Source: Epiperipatus broadwayi (Eukaryota > Onychophora > Udeonychophora > Euonychophora > Peripatidae). Taken from it: 64,000 nucleotides of DNA. This document shows positions 24,956 to 39,439 of this stretch, piece after piece. Location: positions 2,030,412-2,094,411 of the forward strand of contig JAQFVV010006335.1 of the NCBI GenBank assembly GCA_028023455.1. The letters run 5' to 3'. Each line of letters opens with the position of its first letter. Position 1 is the first letter of the stretch. The notes under the pieces are model-generated. The model was not told the DNA's origin. It was given only the letters and a program-made list of their open reading frames with translations, and made no database searches. The position numbers and the translations under genes are program-made.

Positions 24956-25136
24956 CAAACTCCATAAGAAAAACTCTTCACTATGACTTGGAAGAGCATA
25001 TTATAACTGAACAGCCAAAATGGTAACAACTTGGTTGCAATCAGAACTTGGCTTCAAAAACCTGACAATTAAGTCATTTTTGATTTTTTGATTATTATTG
25101 AAAATATAAATATTTGTGTTCAGAATGGCTTTTTTT

Positions 25137-25575
25137 GATGTGACTGAGCTCTGTGGTTAATCATTTATCATCCAATCAATAATACAAAACCTACTGAAGC
25201 ATAGCATACTTAGTGATAAAAGGACATATGGATGTATGTTGTGGATTAATGAGAATTTGCATAGCACATCTAAAGACAAGTCTTTTACTGTGACTACAAA
25301 TTGGTCCTTGAGCTTATCAATTGGTGGGCATGATATGTAGCTTTGTAGTGGATTTTATTGAAAGTGAGGTTGTTCAAACTTTTTTGGATACAGATCAGAA
25401 CATAATATACACAAGATATATGTATGATGTCTTTCTTTGTGTTCCTTCCGAGCTCAACCGGGAGGTGTTTGACAAATTAAAACAATTCCCAGAAATTAAA
25501 TGGACATTGAGGAAGAATAACAATAGCCATTATATCAAGTTTCTACATTTGAGATTGATAAGGCAAAATCAATAG
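25137..25575 (+). pseudogene. Penelope-like RT relic, different family from the 3-5 kb copies
   Basis: 25321-25575 reads VGMICSFVVDFIESEVVQTF, then IIYTRYMYDVFLCVPSELNR, FPEIKWTLRKNN and KFLHLRL. This is the PLE RT motif B/C region: a small-residue loop, an F-x-E helix, then RYxDD (here RYMYD, with the second Asp kept and the first changed to Tyr), then the IKFLDL-type segment. Upstream (25150-25320) a frame resembling the palm region is followed by a stop just before 25321. No endonuclease part was found downstream. Inactive, since a catalytic Asp is lost. Confidence 0.6.
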
Positions 25576-26340
25576 CAAAATCAAAACATTGATTATTCAA
25601 TGTTTATGAAACTTTTTAGTGTCAGGGATTAATTGCTTCTGCAATCTGAGGTTTCTTTGTGATATAAAATAGCAGGGTTTAAAGTCTATCTATCTAAGAA
25701 TAAAAAACTTTGTAAATTTGAAGTGCGTAGAATAATATTGAATGCTATAGGAAGGACTTGTTTAGGGTTAGCTATTTGAGCACTATACTTTACAAAGAAA
25801 TAAGAATACTTAGTAATGTACACAATCTAATAATTCACATAACACTAAACCATGGATTGATATGGTGTACATTTCTAACATATACTCTAATTTAATATTT
25901 ATTTTGCAAATGATATTGTCAGATACCCTTTATCACTAAATAGAGTTATCAATATTTCTAAAGATAGGATTAATCATGAAGACAAAACTTAGTTGGTTTA
26001 CACACTAGACTGCAAGTTTTGCCATGGTGGATACTAAGGAGAAACACATGCAAACTTAAAATCTTGAATAACCCCACACTCTTGTTTATATAGCACTCAT
26101 AGCTCAGTATTTAATTACATTCTGAATTACAAGTATCAAATTTATTCAATCCAAGTCTTTGGTATCATCCAATTTAGATAAATATAGCAATGACTATTAT
26201 TAATCTTTTACTAAACTAGAGATTATCTGTAGCATAGATATAAACTTTAGAACTCAATTAATGATTAATATATCTATTTTTTTTAAAAAATTAAACACAC
26301 AAGCACATCCACTTATTCCTATTTCTTTTTTCCACATGTA
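25576..26340. other. Intronic AT-rich sequence
   Basis: Probably includes further decayed PLE sequence to about 25750. Otherwise nothing recognised. Confidence 0.4.
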
Positions 26341-26351
26341 ATAACTTTATA

Positions 26352-26527
26352 AATATATTAAATAATCTCAATATAACTATATATTCTTTTAAATTCACAT
26401 AAATAAAGATAATATAAATAAAAATATAAAAATGCATCTGGGGGGGGGCATTTGTTTTTTTATTATATCTATATTTATATGAATTTAAAAGAATATGTTG
26501 TAATATTGATGTTATTTAATATATTTA
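26352..26527. mobile_element. Foldback element with nine-G loop
   Basis: The left arm (about 26352-26435) and right arm (about 26448-26527) are imperfect reverse complements of roughly 80 bp (aaatatattaaataat... / ...atgttatttaatatattt, sharing ttcttttaaattcat). The turn of the hairpin is catct followed by nine consecutive G (26440-26448). Non-coding and MITE-like. An oligo-G run at the apex is unusual in such AT-rich DNA. Confidence 0.6.
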
Positions 26528-28980
26528 CTCAGTATTTATTGACCACGAAAATAACACTGGTCATTCCTTGAAACCTATCGATGCTAAGATTTACTATTTT
26601 GAAAATAATGATATAAAACAGAAAATAAAAGAAGCTTGGAATATTATCATCTCCTAAAACTCTATAAACATAAGAGCCAATGACATTCTTTTTACTAAAC
26701 ACTGGCTATTTAATATGCTGACATAGTGTGGAGCTTTTTGTATGCAAATTTATAATAATTAGCAGACAGTTTAATTTACATTTTACCCATATATGGTTAT
26801 TGCTAACATTTTACTAATTTTATTTCTTAGCCACGCTTTGACAAAGATAAATTGTATCAAAAGACTGGCTTAGCAAATTATAAAATTTAAAACTTATTAC
26901 TGTAATTTGAGTTTCAGTTTTCTTATGTAATTCACACGCACACACATCTTAACCTATGGGTCACAAAATAAGTCAATGCGAATAGATTGATTTAAAAATA
27001 TCTTTTCACATATTCAAACAAACTTAAAAATAAATATAATAGTAGAGAAAAAAAATAGTTGTTTAATTTATTAATGAGAGATGTATGTTCCCAAACGTAC
27101 ATGTACATATAATGACAAAGTTTAAATAACAATTAATTATACTAAAACTGAATGGATTAATGACTATAACAACAACTTTTAAATTAAGAAGTCACCATTT
27201 ATGATAGAAATTAAAAAAGGGGAAGGTTTTTTTTATGTATACAGACAATTTCAAATTGTTAAGAATGTTGGCCAGTCTACTATATAAAATGAAATGTATA
27301 TGATTAAAGATTTTGGATCAGTTGTATTAATAATGATGTACAATATAATGTTTTATAAACGTTGAAAATAAGTACCTATACATTATAATTACCATATTTG
27401 TACTATTTTTATATTCAAATTGTATTCTGAAATTCTAATTAACTAGGTAATTAAAATTGTATTAAAATAAATCAAAATTAAAGTTATTTACAGAATAAAA
27501 CATTAGTATTTAATATTTGTTTTTTGAATAAACAAGAAATAATTAAATCTATATATAGACTAAAAATATTTTAGTATTTTAAAAAGGATTCTAAACAGTA
27601 GAATAATACCTGATATAAGAGCATTCAGGATGATATAAAACTATAAAACAGGCTTGAAGAGAAAACAAGTATAGATTCCACCATCATTGTGAATTAATAC
27701 AAAAGAAACCATAGCAGTTTACTTTAAAAGACAAGCCTCAAATATTTGAAAAAGGTCACACATAAAAATAATTACAGTATTGTCTATTAGTTGATTGATA
27801 TACTAAAATCAGCTGTTCTGTCTGTTCTCTATGCTCCCAAAATTTTAAGAATATCTCATTAAAGCAATGATCAATCAAACATATGGCTCTAGCTTGATTT
27901 GCAACTTTGTCTAAGACATCCCAAAATTGCATTTGCCTTGATATTAGATAAGAAAAAAGTTGTCAATTCCAGCCCTTGTAATGAGAGTAGTATGGTATTT
28001 GCCATCATAGAAAATATGTTGATCTGCTCAGATGTTATCTGCCTAAATATTTGTTAACATATTGAAGATCAAGAACTGCTGTAAAATTTATTTAATTTTT
28101 TATTATCACTCAAGCAATTTGAAAAAAAAAGTTGACTGTGTTTAAAATCAAATATATCCAAAATTTTATATGTGAAACCAGAAAGCAACTGCCATATATC
28201 TTGGGATGAGTGATTTAAGATGAATATTTAACTATAAAGTGGTATTTGAGAACATTGAGCTACATTTATGCATTGACAATCATTTTTATTTTGCATTCAA
28301 TACATATAAAAAGCCTTTAAAATGTATTATATATTATTATTATTTCTTCCTATAAATATTAAATATTCATCTTACTTTACCTTTTAATGCACATTTTATA
28401 ATCATCATTCTTTCATATGTTAAAATTTATTTTGAAAAAAAATGTAGATTTATTACTACTCACTCAATTGAAACATCTAAGCAGGAGGACTATTGATCAT
28501 ATGTGAATTTATAAGTGATACTGTTTAATTAAAATCCCATGCTTATGAATGATCAATAATATGTTATTTTAATATATTTATAAAGTCACTGCTTGATATA
28601 CTGTTGATTTCCCATTTAAGAATGATGTATTCGTTTTTATATGTTAGCTTAATAAGGAAGTTGATAAATTTGAACATAGCCAATCTAAATTCCTTATCGC
28701 ATTGCACAATGCTAAAAAAGTAAATTAGTTTAATAAAGTTGGTTGCTTCTGTCAATTAAGGATTGGTGTTAATGATTGAAATGTAATAAAGCGTGGAAAA
28801 AATTTAAATATGGTTCTCCAGGCATTTACTCTTTCTCATACTAGGCAATATCATCCAAATTTATGAGTTTTTATTATGTTTTAAGAGGTAATACTTTTTA
28901 ACATACATTTTGAAGGGAAAAATAAAAATGTGAGGTGTAGTTTAGAAGTGAATATATATTTTTTGATTTGTGCAATCTAG
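26528..28980. other. Intronic AT-rich sequence
   Basis: No gene or repeat family recognised. A minus-strand frame at 28564-28755 has no family resemblance. Confidence 0.45.
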
Positions 28981-28989
28981 TTAGCCATA

Positions 28990-29215
28990 AAGGGGCGTAT
29001 CTCACTCTCTTTGTAATCAATTCATATGTCACATGATCTAATTTAACAAGCTTGTATTACAAGTGTTATATATAGAGGTTGCAAATAAGCTCTTAACAAG
29101 ATTTGCAGAATATCCCCTACCTCAGACTAGTTTCTGCTACTGAGATCTTAGCACCTTACTGAAAAAGCCAGTAGCAGAATCCATTCTGGGTTTGGGGATA
29201 TTTTGTAGTATAAAC
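28990..29215 (+). mobile_element. SINE-like element related to the 10.4-kb composite
   Basis: Shares, in the same order as the 10.4-11.4 kb units, tcatatgtcacatgatctaattt, caagcttgtatta, gttatatatagag, ctcttaacaag and aatatccccta..ccagactagtttctgc, then gatcttagcacctta. It ends in gtatatttt/tagta before the (TAA)n tract, where it probably met an A-rich tail. Single copy, diverged, non-coding. Confidence 0.6.
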
Positions 29216-29223
29216 TTGATTAG

Positions 29224-29800
<577 letters not shown>

Positions 29801-29802
29801 TA

Positions 29803-30790
<988 letters not shown>

Positions 30791-30825
30791 ACATATTTTA
30801 TCCGTGAAAACATTAGAATTAATAT

Positions 30826-30993
30826 ATATATATATATATATATATCGAAAGATACATATATAGATATATACTATATAACTTTTTTCTTAAAAATAAAGTG
30901 ATTGGCATCACTTGAAATAGATATATACTATATAACTTTTTTCTTAAAAATAAAGTGATTGGCATCACTTGAAAAAGTTTTTTTTTTTTTTTT
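30826..30993. repeat. 57-bp tandem duplication, (AT)n and poly-T
   Basis: (AT)n at 30822-30845. A 57-bp unit beginning tagatatatactatataact occurs twice with no differences seen (30861-30917 and 30918-30974). Each unit contains the palindrome aagtgattggcatcactt. A T16 run follows at 30978-30993. The perfect identity indicates a recent duplication. Confidence 0.85.
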
Positions 30994-33740
30994 ACATCAG
31001 AGGAAATAATAATCAGAAATGAGAAAAAAAAAATCAATTTTATGGCTATATCTAAATTCTAAAACAAATTTTAAGTATAATGTAAAAGTTACAAAAATTT
31101 TTAATTAAGTACTTGTTAACCGATTTCCGTCATATTTTACAATTTATTTTAAATTACTATATTCACTTACGTGATATAATACTAGGATGGTAGTAATAAT
31201 TTGTTAAAATGAAAATTAACTTAGTTTCGTTTAAAATTTCATCAATTATGCAAAATCTTCAAAGTTAAGATTAATATATGTACTTTAAAATTTTCAATTA
31301 TGGCAAAAAATGTTAATCAAACTGTTCACTAATATAATTGTTATTAACTTAATTAGGCATTATCATAAATATTATATATCTTGCAAAGTGAATCAATTTT
31401 AAAGAAAGTTTATTTAATGCTTAATTTTAAATGAGAAAGGCAAGGAGTGATTGTATATTGCGGAGTAATTATCAACATTTTCACATCACCTTTAAAGCCT
31501 TGATTTTTTTAAAAATCAAAAATAAATGTTTTATTAGAAAGCGCGCACGCAGCCTCTTTTAAACACGTACAAGTATTATTTTAATATTATTAAAAGACTA
31601 TTCTTAATGCATCTTGTGATATCATAAAATCATCTCATGCACCAATATGGTGATTATATAATCGACAAATTATAAATAAAGCATTTTAACGTAGAGTTTG
31701 GACGCAATTGACTGTTGACAGAAACAAATAAAACTATCTTTCTTAAATCTTTAACTATAGAACAAAGTAATACTGTTGTGGAAAATCTTCAGAACATTGA
31801 AATTAGCAATATTTAAAGAAGAAAGATTCGTGTTCCGAATAAATATAGGTATTACTAATGAATCTATTTTTTAAATAGTTAATTTCTAATGGCATGATGT
31901 ATAGATGCTACTAACTTAAAAAGTGTTTTTGTAGATCAAATCCTTTTGAAATGTAATATTAACTTCTATTTATTATATCAAATTCTTCAAAAAATGCAGT
32001 GACTTAGATTTCAATAATTTTGTCTCTCACACACGCACCACGCACACACACACATACACACACACACACAAAAGCTGTCAAAATAATAAAATATTTTTTT
32101 ATTATTAAATAATATCGGTTTAACAATAAGCCGACATTTTGTAAAAAAAAAAATATAATTTTCTGATATTTTTTCTTCTATTCTTAAACATATATTTTTT
32201 TCAAAAATATAGAAATCAACAAAACTAAATTAACATTTTCCTTTTTTTAACTCATTCTTTGAAAAGTAAATGATACAACACTTAGAGATATATAAATTAA
32301 TCTTTAACTGTATACTATTTCTAGCCCTAAAATCAATACATGTTCTAACCTATTAAGAAATCTTTGTTGAGAGTGTGAAGAAAACACTAATAATAATCTC
32401 ACATTTCTTATTTGTAAATTTACACAAATGTATTAAAAGAGCACACCATCTTCATTCTCATAATATTTTGTCAGAAAATAATAGACTCAAGACCTTAATT
32501 AAAGGGAATAAAAATAAAGGAAAAATTTAGTTCAACACTTTTTTAATCAATTTTTAGGATCACATAAGATTTAAATGAATGGGATAACCAGTCCAATATT
32601 ATTAAATCAGAACTAAATAAGAACTAACTACCTGATTGCTTAAAGAAACATATAATTATCTTGCATTGCATAATTTTATTGCAGTATTTAAGATAAACAA
32701 CTTGTTAATGTTAGCTGACTATGTTGACATTTTTAATTATGAAAATAATATTTATTTTGTGGTTGTCATAGGTTGAAAATAAAAAAAATAAGAATATGTA
32801 ACCCATAATTTAACCTTAAGTGTTCATTAAAAGCATTTTGTATAAAAAGTTAACTTATCTCAGCCATGTAATTTGATCTGTAAATTAATTTGACTGCTAA
32901 AACAATCTCCCTAATCAGCATGCATTTTCTCTGAAGAAATTTAATCCCATACATATTATTAAATAATGCTGTATTAATATAACTTTATTCAAACTTCTAT
33001 TAAAATGCAGTAGGCAATTCATTTCAAGGCAAGCCCTAAAATTTGAATCAGTTTGTTCTAAAATCTCTTCAACTATAACTTTATAATAGCTTGAATTAGA
33101 TGAAATAATGTGGAAGCACTGAAAATTTTCCAATGAGCTATATGTAAACTAACTGTCAATAAATGAAAAATGCTGAATGAGCCATCTACACTTTTGCTTT
33201 GATTGTATATAAGCATACCATTTGCAAACATATTTTATCTGATTCAGGCTATTAAAATATATATTTACATCTATTAACTGAAGAATAATTTAATATTAAT
33301 TGTGGTTAAATATTAGGCTTGACCTTTTCCTCCAATTAGTTATAGTTATTGCAGAATAGCTTAACATTGTCTTGAAATTACATTAGTTTATAAAATTCAC
33401 ACTCAACATGTAAGTATGCAAGTGAATGTTATGATTATATATGATCAAAGCTAAAGTGTATGAGGTTCATTCTGCATTTTACATTTATTGACAATTGTTT
33501 ACAAATAGTCCATGTGTGGTTTTTCAGTACTTAACATATTATTTTAAAATGTATTTGACAATTTATTGAATAATCATTAAAGGCTCTCCAAAATATTCAA
33601 CATCAGCTATCATGCATAAACTCAGAAGTAAATAAAAGTTTGTCATACACTTTTTTTTTCCATATTATATTGTATTGGTTTTATATAGTAATAGGATTTT
33701 ATATAAATGAAAAAAATAAACACAATATTTTTTATCTTTT
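30994..33740. other. Intronic AT-rich sequence
   Basis: Contains a short (CA)n at 32027-32069 but no recognisable gene or transposon. A minus-strand frame at 32915-33133 has coding-like composition (SSYYKVIVEEILEQTDSNFR) without an identifiable family or splice sites. Confidence 0.4.
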
Positions 33741-33744
33741 TAAA

Positions 33745-34156
33745 TCTTCTTCTTCTTCTTCTTCTTCTTCTTCTTCTTCTTCTTCTTCTTCTTCTTCTTC
33801 TTCTTCTTCTTCTTCTTCTTCTTCTTCTTCTTCTTCTTCTTCTTCTTCTTCTTCTTCTTCTTCTTCTTCTTCTTCTTCTTCTTCTTCTTCTTCTTCTTCT
33901 TCTTCTTCTTCTTCTTCTTCTTCTTCTTCTTCTTCTTCTTCTTCTTCTTCTTCTTCTTCTTCTTCTTCTTCTTCTTCTTCTTCTTCTTCTTCTTCTTCTT
34001 CTTCTTCTTCTTCTTCTTCTTCTTCTTCTTCTTCTTCTTCTTCTTCTTCTTCTTCTTCTTCTTCTTCTTCTTCTTCTTCTTCTTCTTCTTCTTCTTCTTC
34101 TTCTTCTTCTTCTTCTTCTTCTTCTTCTTCTTCTTCTTCTTCTTCTTCTTCTTCTT

Positions 34157-34216
<60 letters not shown>
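33745..34216. repeat. Giant (TTC)n microsatellite with (TTA)n end
   Basis: About 440 bases of perfect TTC repeat (33745-34186) turning into ten TTA units (34187-34216). The poly-Ser and poly-Leu frames through it are artefacts. GAA/TTC tracts of this length (about 147 units) are known to form triplex and to impede transcription elsewhere, notably in the first intron of human FXN. Confidence 0.95.
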
Positions 34217-34219
<3 letters not shown>

Positions 34220-34494
34220 TTTCTAAAGGTCATACCTTATAATTACAGTTACATCATTATATTTAAAGCAATTTATTTCGTGTTTGCATATGAAAATCAC
34301 TCAATTTCATTAATCACATTTCAAATATTTGATATTCTTGGTTTGATTTTAGTCTTCTCCCTAAATTTTTTTTTTCAAAATTGTTTGTCAAAACCTAACA
34401 TTTATAAATATAACTCAAAAACATAATCTGTCTCAACTTTTTCATATTCAGTAATTCTTTTTTATCTCAACAGTCTTTTTTCCCCTTTCAATTC

Positions 34495-34692
34495 CTAATT
34501 AATCTTCTCCAAAGTCACATTTTGATTCATTTCAGTCTTTTTTTTTTGTTTTCCTAAGAACCACATATAACAATCATAAGTCAATGTGCTCCAAATGAAA
34601 GTTTTAATAAATTTTATTTTATTTTTTATATCAATATTTTTATTTAGTAGTAAAATTGTTTTTAAATTTGAAGTGCATGTTTTACTATTCAT
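34495..34692 (-). pseudogene. RTE-type LINE fragment (RT thumb)
   Basis: The minus strand reads SNLKTILLLNKNIDIKNKIK, then FIKTFIWSTLTYDCYMWFLG and KQKKKTE. The pattern 'K..L.NK.I....R..FIK.YIWS.L.YG.ETW.L' is the RT thumb region of RTE/BovB-type LINEs. Only about 60 residues are left. It may be the N-terminal neighbour, in family terms, of the RTE tails at 45.2 and 58.3 kb, but there is no overlap long enough to test. Confidence 0.55.
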
Positions 34693-34739
34693 TCCAAATA
34701 ACTAACCAAATCACAACATAAATAATTTTACTCTAACAT

Positions 34740-35515
34740 TTAAAGGAAAGGTATCTGGCTTTATTTCTCTGGAGTTCATAAGAAGTTCAAATACCAAAAT
34801 TGATCCTGGAACTTTCAAATCCCATGTCAGATACTCTCCCAACTGTGGCAAACCACACTGGCAGTGTAACATATGAATGACTATCACAAAAATTGAAATT
34901 ATATCCAGTTATTTAAGTCATTTGATCTTTTTTATTTACTCTTTTATATTTTGTTTTATCTTGATTATCTGTTGCTATATCAATTAGTATTATATGTACA
35001 TTTCCATTTAATTGTGTAAATTAATTGTAGTGATTTTTTCTGATTATCCTTGTTTTTATAGCATACAATGCCTACATTTTATTCATTTTAATGCAAAATC
35101 ATCCACTGATCCAAGTATTACAGTATTTCTTTCTCTTAATCCAAATATTTATTTACTATTACTGTCTATCTTTGCATAACAACTAATGTTATAATATAAT
35201 CTATTTAATGTAATTCCTTTTTTTTGTCAGAATAAAACATTCTTTTCATAATATTCTTAACCACTAATTAATATGTGCTTAACTTTATTATACTGTTTAC
35301 AATTATTGGTGTCAGTTTTAACATTTTTTTTGTTTATCTTTGTGCAAATTCTCATATCATATTAGCTGAATAATATTTTGAACTTCCTGTCTGTTAATGA
35401 ATTATTGACGTTTTACATGATAGGTGTTAACTCTATAAAACTACTTGATTCAGAAGGATGATCTCTATGTAAGATAAACTAATATGTACATGAAAAGTTA
35501 CATAAATCATTATTA
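34740..35515. other. Intronic sequence with a small complex island
   Basis: 34740-34880 is more GC-rich (for example gatactctcccaactgtggc) and probably a diverged repeat fragment. The rest is AT-rich without features. Confidence 0.4.
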
Positions 35516-35519
35516 CATG

Positions 35520-36930
35520 TGGGGTTCGAACTCAGACTTTTCTCAACCCACCACTCTCAGTGCCATCTCATATTGCTGATCCACCTGATCACACACATGT
35601 TGAAAAAATAAATAATCACCAATATACATATTTCATGCTAAACCAGCAATCACCAGTTGGTCTAGATTACTATCCTCACACATATACATAATCAGTACTC
35701 AGCTTTATATTAATATACTTTAATGGACAGGCTTCAAACTATGATTGTCTATCTTAATATAAAGCTGAGAACTGATTATGTATATGTGTGAGGATACTAA
35801 TCTAGACCAACTGATGATTGCTGGTTTAGCATGAAATATGTATATTGGTGATTATTTATTTTTTCAACATGTGTGTGATCAGGTGGATCAGCATCATGAG
35901 ATGACACTGAGAGTTGTGGGTTGTGTGAAAGTCTGAGTTCAAGCCCACATATATTACATATATAAATGCAGGTTTAAGCCTGTTCAATGTATTAATTTAT
36001 ATAAATAGTGTGAGAAAGGTCTTCCCATCCCTCACATGTGTATGTATAAATGGATTATTCAGAACGACTAATATATCAACATGGGTAGGATGACAACCTT
36101 GGCACTAACAAGGGCTTTGAATGTTCCATCATCAGATTTTCAATGAAATGGAAGGCTGAAAAGTTGTTAGTTGGAATAGTTTGAAGCCTGTTCATTAAAG
36201 TATAAAGATTGGCTATCTTAATATAAAGCTGAGGACTGATTATGTATATGTGTAAGGATTGTAATCTAGACCAACTGATGATTGCTGGTTTAGTATGAAA
36301 TATGTATATTGGTGATTATTTATCTTTTCAACATGTGTATGATCAGATGTATCAGCAATATGAGATGGAACTGAGAGTGGTGGGTTGTGTGAAAGTCTGA
36401 GTTCAAACCCACATATATTACATATATAAATGCAGGTTTAAGCCTGTTTAATGTATTAATTTATATAAATAGTGTGAGAAAGGTCTTCCCATCCCTCACA
36501 TGTGTATGTATAAATGGATTATTCAGAACGACTAATATATCAACATGGGTAGGATGACAACCTTGGCACTAACAAGGGCTTTGAATGTTCCATCATCAGA
36601 TTTTCAATGAAATGGAAGGCTGAAAAGTTGTCAGTTGGAATAGTTTGAAGCCTGTTCATTAAAGTATAAAGATTGGCTATCTTAATATAAAGCTGAGGAC
36701 TGATTATGTATATGTGTAAGGATTGTAATCTAGACCAACTGATGATTGCTGGTTTAGTATGAAATATGTATATTGGTGATTATTTATCTTTTCAACATGT
36801 GTATGATCAGATGTATCAGCAATATGAGATGGCACTGAGAGTGGTGGGTCGTGTGAAAGTCTGAGTTTGAACCCCACATATATTACATATATGAATGCAG
36901 GTTCAAGCCTGTACAATGTATTAATAAATT
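35520..36930. mobile_element. Palindromic and tandem tRNA-like SINE array
   Basis: A minus-strand unit (35521-35725) is followed after about 15 bases by its reverse complement (about 35745-35950). The plus-strand unit then repeats with a period of about 464 bp (35740-36195, 36196-36657, 36658-36925). The tandem copies differ at only a few positions. Each plus-strand head has an RNA polymerase III-like A box (tggcactgagag, 36830-36841) and B box (gagtttgaaccc, 36863-36874) about 22 bases apart. This suggests a tRNA-derived SINE promoter, with the body (caacatgggtaggatgacaa...) downstream. Non-coding. Confidence 0.7.
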
Positions 36931-39435
36931 ATTATTAAAACTTTTATATTTTTATTTCCAATTTCTTTCTTATAATTAGGAATAAACAATTGAAACTAGA
37001 TACATTATTAACTATGGATTCTATATTTAACTTTCCAAAAAAGTTTAAATAAACTACATTTCACAAATGTTGCAACTATTTCTTTACAAAAAAAAATCTG
37101 AAGAAATTATTTGAGTCTAAACTATAATTTATTTTCAATGTCCTTAGCTCCAAATTGGCTTTCAGTTTATTTAATTAAAATTCTTATTTCACTTTAGCCA
37201 TAGCCCAATGTTTTAGTAAGTATAGTTAAAACCAAACATAAAAAATTTCTATCGAAGAAATTTTTTTCATAAAAGTACATGCAGCAGTTTATACCTATGA
37301 ATAGTTTTCTATTATTGTCATTACCTTTTAGTATTTGAATTTACTTATTAAGTCATTGACTAATTCTAAATCTCTATATATTTTACTAGGCATTACTATT
37401 TAATTTATCTGGAAGAAGCAATATATTTGTTATTTTCTAAGACTTCTTTGTACAATTTCTCCAATAAAGAATTTAAAAACTAAGACAAACTCTATAACTT
37501 AATATAGTAAATCACTTTTGGCATTTGTCTATGGGTGTAAAATATTGTTTTTCATTTGTAAGTTTTTCCACCAATTGAATTACTACCTAAAAATTTATAG
37601 AATTAATATAATTTGACCTTTAAACAAAAAGCAAATAGACAGCCTTTAAAGCAAAATTTTCTCCACTACATTTTTAACAATGTCATAAAATTACCAATCA
37701 GAATTATGGACCTAGATGTAGGTAGCCTCAAGCTTTTTGCATCTTCCAAAAAGACCATAGTTTATATAGATAATGTGCAAAACTAATAGTATGATAGATT
37801 TTCAATCAAAACAATGCATGCAACATATAGAACATTTCAACTAAGAAAAAGATTGTTTAATGCTTTAAAATAAGAGTATTAAGTACATCAACATAATATG
37901 TTGAGCAAGATTTCAACAAAGTGGTAATCATACTCATAACAATAATTATCTGAGAGGACAATCCTATTGGATAATTATAGCTAGGAGTATGACTACCAGT
38001 TAGTTAAAACCATATTCATCATACGGTGATGACGTCATTAACAATGCTCAGTATATTATGTTGACGTATTAACATTTTTATTTTAAATTATTAAGGAAGC
38101 TTTTTATAGTATACATAATTTATGCATTATTTATATTGAATTACATATTTTTAGAAAAGTTTAAAACTATTGGAATTATATGATATATTTTCTATACTCA
38201 TGTATATGTACATGATAGACACACACATACTCAATTCTGTTAATATTTCTAAATTACCACAATAATAAAGTTGGAGATTTCAAAACTAAAAAATAAAATA
38301 AGAAATTTTATAAAAATGAATAATAAACGGATATATATCTTGGCTATTATTAGCTGGTTACTTAAAAAAACTTAAGAATTCAAGGAATCTAAAATTGATA
38401 TTGTAAAAATATTGTAATTATTTTTTGCACAAACAGTATATGGTTCTAAAGCATTTTTTATATTTTATAAATAAATGCATTTACCAGATGTCGTATGTCA
38501 GATCGATGTTATTATAAGGGCTTATCTTTATGTCAGCTATTTACGAAAAAGCTTTAGCTGTTTTATTTTGCTATAAAAATAAAATAGTTTATTTTGTAAC
38601 TCAATCCATATAAAAACATTTTACATTTTGAATTTTGGCAAATTAAATATATTAAATTATTTCTTAATTTAATAATTAGTTAAATTGGGGTCTTTTATAA
38701 AATATCTAATACTTTTTTTAAAAAAAAAAAAAAAAATTAAAATTAAAAAATAAAATTAGGTAAAAGTAACTAGCTATTAAATTTTTTAAAAAAAATCAAA
38801 ATTGTTTAATAGCAAGTAAAATTGCAGTATTTATAAATATTAAATATGTATGAAATAACTCACTTTTAGTAGTTTAGACTACAGATGACAATAAGAAATT
38901 CAAGAATTATTTTTTTTTTTACATTAATTCCTACCTGAGAATATAATTGAATTGCTTTTATCAATTAATTACTTTTGTGCTCAAACATCAAATGACCTCC
39001 CAGTTAACTGAAATGGTATTCACCTTTCATCACAGTTTTCAGAAAGGAGTTTTATGATGAAAATATTTTTAATATTTTAAAAAAAAAAACACACTCGATT
39101 TACTGGCATTAACAAATGTAATTGTAATTTTTTAATATATTTGACTAATATAAATTAATTTAGGAATTCTTGCAATAGTGGAAATATTTTAAAGCAGATA
39201 TTAAAATAAATGTTTTATTAACTTCATCATTTCCTTTTTTTCTCCAAAATTTGTAGTCTGGCATTTACTTTTAACACTGCATCATTTGCTATGTCAGACT
39301 CACACTAAATTATATTTTATATGCAAATAGTTATACTTTTACTTTTGTAATTATAGTTTTTTTAATTGTTCATTGTTACTACAACAGTAATATGTTACAA
39401 TGTATTTTATTCTAATTGAGATCTTATATATTTAT
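36931..39435. other. Intronic AT-rich sequence
   Basis: No gene or repeat family seen. An 18-bp microexon-like segment at 37198-37215 (acceptor ttatttcactttag, donor TTA|gtaagt, in phase 2-2) is compatible with the exon chain but too short to claim. Confidence 0.4.
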
Positions 39436-39439
39436 ATTT

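Noticed and set aside
33640-34426. Poly-Ser and poly-Leu ORFs of 200-239 codons
   Set aside because: Translations of (TTC)n/(TTA)n. The flanks are AT-rich non-coding DNA.
35520-36930. Possible tRNA genes at the A/B-box motifs
   Set aside because: No cloverleaf or acceptor stem can be formed. The motifs repeat with the SINE unit, so they are SINE promoters at most.
37198-37215. 18-bp phase 2-2 microexon
   Set aside because: It fits the phase chain but carries only five full codons. The information is too little to support it.
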